The translations under genes and the position numbers were made by a program. DNA of 38,909 bases from Parvularia atlantis (taxonomy: Eukaryota; Opisthokonta; Rotosphaerida), in the NCBI GenBank assembly GCA_943704415.1, contig CALSCO010000418.1, positions 1-38,909 of the forward strand, written 5' to 3'. Below the pieces are notes generated by a model. That model saw nothing but the letters and a program-made list of their open reading frames with translations. It had not been told where the DNA came from and made no database searches. Numbering within the stretch: the first letter of the stretch is position 1; every line of letters starts with the position of its first letter. Shown in pieces: positions 10,101-19,517 of the stretch.

Positions 10101-13100
10101 GACCCTGCGTGCGCTGGACTACGACTTCAACGGCGTGGGAGCGCACGGTCTCGAGTACATCCGCGAGGGCCTCGACAGCAACACGACGGTGCACGTCCTG
10201 TCGATCCCCGTGCACGACATCGCGACTATGACCAAGTCGAGCAAGAGCAACAAGTCGGCCATCACGGCGATCGTGCGCGCGATCGAGGCGCGCCTGGCCG
10301 CCAACGCCGCTGCCCTGGCCAACCCTGTGGCGGCGGCGTCTGCCGCACCTACGACCTCTGCGATGACCGCCGCCGCGTCGGCCGCCGCCCCCGACGGCGT
10401 GCGTGCGCGCAACCGCGCCTCGATGGGTGCGATCGTGTGCAGACGCGTTGCGGGTGCGCTGATGGCTGCATCCGCGCAGCTCGGCCGTCTCTCACGGGTG
10501 CGCTGCTGCCGGCGCCCGGCGGTGACGCGCGCCGGCTGACGATTTTCTCGGGCGGCGACCTGAAATACGTCGTGCGTGCACTGGGCGCCGCTCGGTGTGC
10601 GCTCGCCTCACCGCGCGCGGCGCAGAACACGGCGCGGCAGCGCGAGCTCGACAACATGGTGCACCGCATTCGGTGCACCGGCCGCACGCTCACGCCCGAG
10701 CAGGAGAAGGGTGCGGCTCGCAATGCATGAGCTTCCGTGGCCGCTGAGTCGCTGCGGCGCGGCAGTCTTCGGCGATGTCGCGTATCACACCGAGTCGCTC
10801 GGTGCGCTGCAGCTGCACCAGGAGGCCGTGCTCGACCAGCTCAACACGGACCTGCAAAAGCTGGCTGAGAAGCTGGCCAAGGTGAAACGGCGGAAGGGAG
10901 CGAATTTGGGTCGTGCTGACCTGCCGCCGCGAGCAGGACGCGTCCGAGCTGATCACCAAGGCGCACGCGGCGATCGAGAGCGAGGCGCTCGAGGCCGCGC
11001 GCTCCAAGTACAAGTCTGTCGGCTCCGACGCGCAGGGTGCGCCGGCCATGCCTGCCGTGGTCTATGAGTGTTCACCGCCTGGTGCACCAGCATCGCTCGC
11101 CAACACGCTGACGGCGACGTGCCCGCCGTACTCGAGCGACTTGATCGCTAAGGCGGCCGCCGACACGTGCCATCTCGGGTGCGCCTGAAGCCTGGCGCAG
11201 TCGTGCGCGCTCATCGACGGCGGCAGGTGGCGCCGGCTCGAGGCCGAGGCATCGCGCGTGCTGATGAGCGTCTACGCGAACTTCCTATACGACACGTTCC
11301 AGTCGGGCCTCGAGGTGCCGTCGCCCCTACTCGGCAGCCTGCGCCTCGTTGAGCCACCGACGCTGCGCCAAGGGCGTCCTGCAGGGCATCGTGGCCGAGG
11401 GGCGCGAGCGGCTCGAGTCGTCGGTCACGAGCGGCACCGCGCGGCCGGGCACGCAGTGCGCGCTTCGTCGCGTGCACCGCGCACGCGTGCATGACGCTGT
11501 GCGCAGAGGACGCGCGGCCGGGGCGGTCGGCGCATCGGCAGCAGGGTCTGTGCGCGGCGGGCCGACGGGGCCGGGCGGCCGCAAGCTGGTGTTGACGAAC
11601 GACCCGAGCGAGGACCAGCTGCTCGTGCTGCCGGACGAGGACTGGGTGCGTCTGGCCCCCCTCGCGCCCGGCACGCGATCGTGCGGCTCACGTACCTGAG
11701 CTCGGCCAGGACTCGAGCGGCGACGAGCTGGAGAAGATCATGGCCACGGGCGACATCGACCAGGATAAAGTGCGGCACCAGCTGCTGTTTGGTGCGGCGC
11801 GCGCGCTGGCCGGCGAGAGAGCGTGTCTCACGATGATGCACGCGGCCTAGGCTTCCCCGTGCGCGTGCACAACAACGATGGCACGCGCAAGAACACGGGC
11901 GCGCAGTGTCAGCTGTACTGCGACATCGAGCTCAAGAAGCTCATGTGGCGCAGGCCGTACCAGAAGCACGACAGCAAGGTACGCACGTGCGCTGCGCGAG
12001 GACAGCGGCTGACAGCGGTCGCAGGACACGGTGCTCGTGGGCGACATTGTCGGCATCCACGCCGGCAAGGACATGGGCAAGCACTTCCGCGACACGAAGA
12101 GTGCGTCGCCGCACGTGTCCAGCGGCTGGACCCACTGATGGCGTTGCCACTGCAGACCTGCCCGACAACCGCTGCTTCTCGATCCTCACGCCAACATTCA
12201 CGCTCGACCTCGAGGCGCCCACATCGAAGCAGCGCGCCAAGTGGGTCTTTGCGCTGCAGCTGCTGGTCGGTGGCCTGATCAAGACGGAGGAGGAGGAGGA
12301 CGGTGTGAGGCAAACTGCGCGCACCGCTGGCCGTGGGTCTCATGCACGTGCCCGCAGACGAGGACGACTACGAGTTTGTCTCCAGCAACGACCTCAAGTC
12401 ACCTACGAACGCCGCGCAAGAGGAAGAAGAGGAAGAGGAGGACGACGACGAGGACGAGTACGACGACAAGCCGCCCGCTCCGCAGCCGCCACCGCAGCAA
12501 GCCAAGCCTGCAGGTGCGCGCTCTGGCGGGCACGATCACACGTCTGACCTCGTCGCGCGGGCACAGCTGCGGCGTTTGTGCCGCGCCCGCTACCTGCCGT
12601 ACCGACGGTTGTCTCCAGCGCTGCGCAGGTCGTCCCGCACGCATCTGGCGCGATCGCCGGATGGGCCGCCGGTGCGCACTTTCTCGTTGCACGCGCGTGC
12701 GGTGCTGACAGGTGCACAGCGTACGCGTCGTCGGCAGCCACAGCAGCGCCGGCATCGGCAGCACCGCCGCCGCGCACGACCGTCTCGACCACGGGGACGA
12801 GTTCGCAGACGCAGATCGAGCTTGTGCGCGCTGCACTATCCTCGCCTGCGTACGCTTACTCGCACGCGCGCAGAGCCCGATCGTCCCGGCAGAGCGCCCG
12901 CAGGCCAACACGGTGTCTGCCGCGCTAAGCAAGTTTGGCACACCGGCACCGCGCCTGTCCAAGGGTGCACCCTGCTGCTGCTTTGTCTAGCCGATCTGAC
13001 CGGCACACTGTGTGCAGCACCGTCGCCGACCGCCGCATCGCAGACCGCCCTGACCGCGCCGGTGGCTCCGCTGCCCAGGGCGGGCGACTCGGGCCTCACA

Positions 13101-16100
13101 CACGTGCGCGCGCTTACCTGCGCCCGGGCCGCGCACTGACGATTCCGCGCGCCAGCTCAACCTCACACGGCCGAGCGGGCCCAAGCGCCGCAAGCCGATG
13201 CAGCAGGTGCACTACCGCGACGCCGTGGCCGCTTCGGATGCGCACGCGCCCGAGCAGACCGAGGAGGCGGGCGATGCCGACGGCGCCAAGGTGCCGCCAT
13301 CGTCATCTGCGCGCGCAATCGCGGCTGATGTGCTCGTGCGCCAGCCGCAGGCGCGCAAGGCCGACGGGGGTGCGATCCAGGTCAAGTACGGCAAGCCGCA
13401 GGCGGGCGGCGACCTCACGCAGGAGTTCCTCAGCCGCGTGCGCGTGCGCGAAGAGTCGGGCGCGGTGCGTTTGGTAAGCAGCGGACGGAGAGAGCGCTGA
13501 TCCGCGAGCACGCAGACGGCCGCGCGGCTGACCAAGAGCGGCGACATTGTCACGGACGCGCCCGCACATACGACGCGGCTGTACATCATCAAGGGCCGGC
13601 GCGCGATCCGGCCGCGCCTGGTGAGCGCACGCGCGTGTGCCGTGCCGTACGCGCTCTGACGGCACGGGGGCAGGTCGAGTGCACGCACAAGTCGCTCAAC
13701 GACGGCGACGCGTTTGTGCTCGACGCGCCCAAGACCGGTGCGCACTCGTGCTCGCACAACGGCACGCGCGACTGATGGGGCGTGTCGGCTGCAGTTTTCG
13801 TGTGGTACGGGCGCAACGCCAACAAGATCGAGCGCGGCGCGGCGGCCAAGTTCGGCACCGACTACAAGAACGAGACGCGCAAGGGCCTCGTGAACGTGGT
13901 CTACGTCGGTGCGCATAGCTGACGCGCTTGCGGAATCGGCAGCAGCGCGCCCACTGGCAGCCGCAGAGCCGCACGCGCTCCCGTCCGTGCACAAGGCGTT
14001 CTGGGAGGCGCTCGGCGGCGAGGGCGAGATCGCGTCGGAGGAGCAGGGCGGCAACGACATTGTCGTGGAGAACGCAGTCAGGGCGTCGCTCGTGCTCAAC
14101 AAGTACGCGCTGCGCTCGCACAAGCCGCTCGGCCTGACACCATCGCGCCCAGGTTTGCCGCGGGCGAGAGCGGCGCCATGCAAATGACGCGCGCCAACGT
14201 GGGCGGCGAAGAGCTGGGGCGTGGCATGATCGAGTACGGCTCAGCGTCGGTCATGGTGCTCGACGCGGTCACCGAGGTGTACGTCTGGGAGGGCAAGGGC
14301 ACAACCAAGGCGTGCCGTGACGCGGCCAAGGAGCACATCACGGTGCGCCGGGTGGTGGTGCCGCACTCGTGCGTGCCTGACCCGTCCGCGACCAGGCGCT
14401 CCGCAAGCAGCGCCCGGCGTGGACGCTGTTTGAGACGATGCGCGAGGGCCAGGAAGCGCTCACATTCCGGCTCAAGTTTGCCGACTGGCCCGAGCCCGGC
14501 AAAGAGGCCGAGCTGCGGCGGCGCTCGCAGGGTGCTGGCAATGCCCGCAACCGCAAGTCGCTCAAGAGCTTCGACATCGGTACCATGTTCGCCGCGGCCG
14601 CGGCCACCGACACGGCCGAGAAGAAGAAGAAGGCGCGGGCGGAGCGCACTGTGGGACGTCGCGCGGGTTCTGACTGTTGCCGCGCACCGCAGGCCGACGC
14701 GGGCTGGTTCGACACACACGAGCAGGTCACGGTCGACAAGTACGACGACGGCAAGGGCCAGCTGGAGGTGCGTGGCCCGTACGCGCCCGCTGCGTGAGCT
14801 GCTGATACGCCGCGCCGCAGATCTGGATCGTCAGCGACAAGTCCAAGCTCGTACCCGTGCCCGCAGGCGCCGGTGGCCAGTTCCACACGGCCGAGACGTA
14901 CGTGCTCTCGTACGTGTGGACGTACAAGGAGAAGAAGCGCTGCCAGTTGTACTGCTGGCAGGGGCACTCGTGCAACGGCGTGCGTGCGGCGCGCCTGATC
15001 TGCGCGTGTCGCGTGCTCACTGCGATTCGCGTGTGCTGCAGAACAAGAAGGGCAGCGGCATGCTGCTGATGCAGGAGATGCTCGAGACGCAGCGCCGGTC
15101 AAAGGAGTTTTACGAGGACCCGGTCTCGGTGTGTGCGCGCCTCGCCGGGTGCGGCGGTGGGCTGACGCTGTGTGCAGCGGCGCGTGCTGCAGTTTAAGGA
15201 GAATGAGCACTTCCGCAAGCTGTTTGCAGGCCGCATGGTGTACCTGCAGGTGCGGCCGTGCACACCGAGCGCGACGCGCGCCGACTGAGCGGCGAGGCAG
15301 GGGCCGGCGGGCGAGGCCACGGAGAACCACGCCGTGCAGCTGTTCCACCTCAAGCCACGCAGCGGCGCGCCCGCGCACGACGTTGTGGCGGTCCAGGTCG
15401 AGCTGGTACGCCGTGCCCGTACGTGCCATGCGCACGCGCTGACGAGCGGGTGGCGTGCGCAGTCGGCGGCGGGCCTCAACTCGCGCGACGTGTTTGTGCT
15501 GCACACGGCCGCGATGCAGTACGTCTGGTTCGGCAAGGGTGCGCGTGACGACGAGCGCAAGCGGGCACTGGCCGTCGCCGAGGCCATCAAGGTGCGCAGG
15601 CGCCGTAGCATACCGCTACCACCGCCAAAGCGTACGCGCGCAGGCAGGCCGCAAGCAGGAGGTGATGGACGAGGGCAAGGAGAAGAGCGCGTTCTGGGCG
15701 ACGCTCGGCGGGCAGGAGCACTACGCGAGCGCCGACTACCTGCGCGACGGCAACTGGACGCCGAAGCTGTTTGAGTGCACGCTCGCAACGGGCGAGTACA
15801 CGGTGCGGCACAAGAGCGGCGCCGGCCGCGTGGCTAAAGGGCGCAGGCCGAGCGCATTGCGCCGTTCACGCAGGACGACCTCTCGGTCGAGTACGTCTAC
15901 ATCCTCGACGTGTTTCACGAGATCTACGTGCGCTCCTTCCGCGCTGCTCGGCGGTGGTACTCACGGGACGCGCAGGTCTGGGTGGGCTCGTCGGCCGACA
16001 AGGAGCTGGTCAACATGACCATGCGCATCGCCGTCGACTACCAGCGCATGGCGTCTGACGGGCGCCCGAACGACGAGTCGTCCGTGCTGTTTGTGCAGCC

Positions 16101-16565
16101 CGTGCGTGGCCCGCGCCGCTCGACCGCGTCCGTGGACCGCCTCATGGTGCGCCGTCGCAGGGCGCCGAGCCGCTCATGTTCACGTGCCACTTCCTCGGCT
16201 GGATCGGCCTCGCGCGGCTACGCAACCGGCAGCAGCAGCGGCGGGCCGTGCGCGAGCTGCTTGAGTGCGTGCACCCGAGTGCCACACCGTGCGGCTGACG
16301 GCAGCGCGCGGCACAGGCTGCAGGAGAGCAAGTTTCCGTACAAGGAGCTGATCAAGCGCCCGCCGCCGCCCGGGCTGGACGTGTCGCGGCTCGAGGTGCG
16401 GCGTGCACGCCCGCTGCCCGTGCCGCTGACGCGCGCGGGCCGTCGCGCCAGACGTATCTGGACGACAAGGAGTTTGCTGAGGTGTTCCTGATGCCGCCGG
16501 CGCAGTTTGCCAAGCTGCCCGAGTGGATCCGCACCAACAAGAAGGTCGAGGTCGGCCTCTATTAA
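7198..16565 (+). CDS. CARMIL-type LRR / PH / gelsolin-repeat / villin-headpiece fusion protein
   Basis: This is a predicted actin regulator of roughly 2,300 residues. About 7198-7830 encodes a CARMIL-type N-terminal PH fold (VLFADVVAVQWRKAPKMVEV, FTIHLLELMSLVTTRPTE, ITISATISAVPATFS). 8100-10300 holds the leucine-rich repeats (LSALNLSDNKFDTEAMSAL, LRCLDLSRNGIKS, ILDLSQNPLVVDSL, IRKLNVGDNRLG), closing with a CARMIL-like HVLSIPVHDIATMTKS cap. 10550-11700 is helical, in the place of the CARMIL dimerisation region. 11840-12310 is a second PH domain (CQLYCDIELKKLMWRRPYQK, CFSILTPTFTLDLEAPTSK, WVFALQLL). An acidic then Ala/Pro/Ser-rich linker leads to five or six gelsolin repeats (RLYIIKGRRAIRPRLV, SLNDGDAFVLDAPKTVFVWY, VYVWEGKGTT, LNSRDVFVLHTA). 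The end is a villin headpiece (YLDDKEFAEVF...VGLY, stop 16563-16565). Dozens of introns occur; those I followed across every domain border keep frame. Two genes misjoined is the alternative, but no stop or promoter gap is seen. Confidence 0.85.
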
Positions 16566-16607
16566 GGATTTTGTTGGTTGTTCAGCATGCACGTACGGTA
16601 GAGTTGC

Positions 16608-17284
16608 TCACAGCAAGCCCTCCATCTCCTTCATGAACGCGTCGTACGTGTCGTCTTTCGCGTTTGACTTGGCGGGCGGCCCGGCGGGCTTCGCGGGCAC
16701 GCTGGCCGCCGCGGGGGCAGGCGCTGGTGCGGGCGCGGGCGCCGGTGCCTGTACGGGCGCAGGTGCTGGCACAGGCTGCGGTCGCTTGACGGGCGGCGCG
16801 GCTGTGGCAGCGTCGCCCTTGCGCTTGAGCAGCGACGAAGGCACGAGCGACGTCACGCGCATCGATGGCTTGATGGCGGCCTGCAAGAGCGACGCGCGGC
16901 GTCAGCGAGTGTAGTGCGCGCGACGCTCCCGCTGCGCACCGCGCTCTCCAGCGAGATGCCCGTCATGCTGCGCACGTCCACCTTGGGCATCTGCTTCCCG
17001 CACGCATCAGCAGCGGCGGTGCTAGCGGTGGACGGCGCGCACCGACTCCTCGCCGGGCGCGTCGGGGCCTGCATTGGTCGGCGGTGCGGCGGCTGGTAGC
17101 GATGGTGGCGGCGGCGGTGGCGGCATCGACATGGGCATCGGCAGCGGCGGGGGCGGCGGCATCATCCCTGCGGCGTGGCAGCGTGAGGAGGTGTGAGTCG
17201 CTCGCGACACTAGCGGTCGCACCCGGCACGTAGGTCAGCGGCATCATGCCCGGCGGCGCCCCGCCCATGTACGACAGCAACCCG

Positions 17285-17320
<36 letters not shown>

Positions 17321-18171
17321 AGCGGGTGCCCGTACGCGTACCCCATCTGCGCCTGGAAGCCCGGAACGAGCATTGGCAGCAGGCCCTGATGACCGGGCGG
17401 CACCATCGGCGGCGGCGGCGGCGGCACCAGGCCGTTCGGCAACGGTGGGGGCGGCGGCGCGCGTGACCCGGCCGCGGCCGGCAGCGGTGCCCTGTCCTTC
17501 TCTGCGGTCGTCTGCCGTCAGAAGCAGCGACAACGAGCACGGCCGCGCACCCTCGCCGCTCTCCTCGTCCGACTCGCCGTCGCCCGGCAGGTCCGGCAGG
17601 TCCGGCAGCTCCTCGTCGTCGTCGGGCAGGTCCGGCAGCTCCTCGTCTGGCGTTGTCGAGCGTGAGCGGCCTCGTTGGTAGCAGGCAGAAGAGCAGACCC
17701 TGGCCGAGCCGGAAGTCCTTGGCGGCCTGCCCCGACAGCCCGAGCCGGTGAGCCTCGGCCACGCGCTCGGCCTCGCGCTCGGCCTCACGGCGCGCCTTGA
17801 GCGCCTCAAAATCGACCTCCTCGCCGTGCTGGCGCTTGTGCTGCGCCGGCGCTCGCGATCAGGCGCACGTTGCGCTGCAGCTGTCGCTTGCACATACCGC
17901 GACGACCGAGCGCAGCTGGTCCTCGAGCACCTTGCGCTTGGTGCGGCCGTTGGCGTCGAGGCCGCCGACCATCTCTGCCGCCCGCGGGCGCGATCAGCCG
18001 CGCGCCGTCCGCGACGTGGCGCCGCGATCAGGCACCGAGCTGGTTGTAGTGGTCGATCTGCTCCTTCAGCTTGAGCGGGTCCTTGCGCTTGGCGGCGGCC
18101 TCGCGGCCCTGCGCGCGTGCCTGGCGGTTCTGCCTCGCGCATCGCACGTGAGCGCCCCGCGCGATCGCGGC

Positions 18172-18203
<32 letters not shown>

Positions 18204-18353
18204 CGCCTTCTCCTTCTCGCGCTCGCGCATCATCTTGCCTATCGTCGCGCGATCGCGCATCGGCGTCAGCGCACGATTCCGCGTCATGCGTGGCCAGCGT
18301 CGGCACGCACGGAACTTGTCCGTCGGGTTGCGCGTGCTGCTGGCCTTCCCCAT
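16608..18353 (-). CDS. WBP11: WBP11-like splicing factor
   Basis: This matches WW-domain-binding protein 11, a nuclear spliceosome-associated protein that works with PQBP1 and protein phosphatase 1. The N-terminus MGKASSTRNPTDKFR matches the family's MGRRS...NPTD start, followed by a basic helix and KDPLKLKEQIDHYNQLG. RTKRKVLEDQLRSVV and GEEVDFEALKARREAE form the middle. Then come acidic DLPDDDEELPDLPDLPG, very long proline tracts that would bind WW domains, and a C-terminus DDTYDAFMKEMEGLL that is nearly identical to human WBP11 (DDVYEAFMKEMEGLL). The length is shorter than in animals. A CGT-repeat tract near 18181-18202 is either a poly-Arg run or part of an intron; I could not settle this border. 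The first intron (donor GTGCGTGCC after AAGTTCC, acceptor GATAG) is clear. The stop is at 16608-16610, 42 bp from the stop of the convergent gene. Confidence 0.92.
17285..17320. repeat. GGC trinucleotide run (12 units)
   Basis: Twelve perfect GGC units lie in the WBP11-like gene and encode an unbroken proline tract on the minus strand. Such tracts are usual in WBP11, where they bind WW domains, but a perfect triplet run is prone to length change. Confidence 0.9.
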
Positions 18354-18511
18354 CCGCCTCGCTCGCTCACTCGCTCGCTCGCTGCTCGCGCGAGAGAGCG
18401 GTCACCCACTCCATCGCCATGCTGCGCGTCGCGCGGTCGCACCTAGGCCAAAAATCGCATCAGCGGGACCCGCACCTGTACGGGCATTGTGCGCTAGTTG
18501 ATGCTTTATAG
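18354..18511. promoter_or_regulatory. Bidirectional promoter, WBP11 / COQ3
   Basis: This is the longest divergent spacer in the window. The WBP11 side has a degenerate CTCG tandem repeat (18356-18386). The COQ3 side is less GC-rich, with CCAAAAATCGC near 18450 and TTGATGCTTTATAG near 18500. The ATG at 18501 is out of frame with COQ3 and meets a stop after a few codons, so it may act as an upstream ORF if it is transcribed. Confidence 0.45.
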
Positions 18512-19517
18512 ATGCGTACAGGCATGCTTCCACTGACTCGGCGCTGCTTCTCGTGCGTCTCTCCGTGCGGCTGCGCGGTGGGCTGAGCGCGCGTCGCCGC
18601 CGCAGCACGGTCGACGCGGCCGAGATCAGGCAGTTCAGCGCCAACAGCGCAAAGTGGTGGGACCGCGCCGGCGAGTTTGCGCTGCTGCACCGGATGAACC
18701 CGCTGCGCATGCGCTTCATTGCCGACGCCCGGCGCGACACGGCCGCCTCCGTCGAGACCACCAACTTCGACAGCGATGCGCGCCCGCTGCACGGATGCGC
18801 GCTGCTCGACGTCGGCTGCGGCGGCGGGCTTGTCGCCGAGGTGCGCGGCCGATCAGCGCGTGACGATCAGCGCGCGTAACGAGCAGAGCGCAGGCTGCGG
18901 CCAGGCTCGGCGCGAGCGTGACGGGCGTGGACGCGTCGGCCAGCAACGTCGCCGTGGCAGAGCAGCACGCGGCGCTCGATCCGTCGCTCGCCGGGCGCAT
19001 CGAGTACCGGGCGTGCGCCGCGGAAGACCTGGCGGCCGAGGGCAGGCGCTTCGACGTCGTCACGGCGCTCGAGGTGATCGAGCACGTGGCCGACGCGCCG
19101 CAGTTTGTGGCGACGCTCGCCAAGCTCGTGCGCGTGCGTCTGGGTGTGGCGCGGCCGTTCGTGCGGCTGAAAATCGCTGCAGCCGGGCGGCCTGGTCGTC
19201 GTGTCGACGATCAACCGCACGCCGCTCGCGTACGCGCTGACGATCGGCGCCGCCGAGCACCTGCTGCGCTGGGTCACGCCCGGGACCCACACGTACGCCA
19301 AATACGTGCGGCCGGACGAGCTGGACGCGTTGTTCAGCCGCAACGGACTGGTGCGCTCGCCATGTGCAGCCCGTTGTGTGCGCTGACAGCGCGTGCACGC
19401 GTGCAGCGGACCGTGCGCCGCAGCGGGCTCGCGTACGACCCGCTCAGGGGGCGGTGGAGCACGACACCGTCGCTGGCCGTGAACTTCATCTTGGCAGCTA
19501 CACGCGCGCAGGATTAG
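18512..19517 (+). CDS. COQ3: COQ3 ubiquinone O-methyltransferase
   Basis: This SAM-dependent enzyme carries out the two O-methylations of ubiquinone synthesis in the mitochondrial matrix. The start MRTG-MLPLTRRCFS is short, basic and free of acidic residues, as in a mitochondrial presequence; the ATG at 18524 is an equally good start. The first intron (18553-18605) joins to TVDAAEIRQFSANSAKWWD, the hallmark of UbiG/COQ3. Next come LLHRMNPLRMRFI, the SAM-binding LLDVGCGGGLVAE, VTGVDASASNV, FDVVTALEVIEHV and GGLVVVSTINRTPLAYAL. TYAKYVRPDEL and GLAYDPLRGRW close the domain. Four introns of about 50 nt keep the frame. The TAG stop at 19515-19517 overlaps the stop codon of the opposite MAP kinase gene. 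There are no missing motifs and the length is typical (about 265 residues). Confidence 0.95.

Noticed and set aside
18181-18202. Poly-Arg tract as a proven part of WBP11
   Set aside because: The CGT run is open in frame, but the downstream frame needs an intron whose borders I could not fix, so I do not claim whether the tract is translated.
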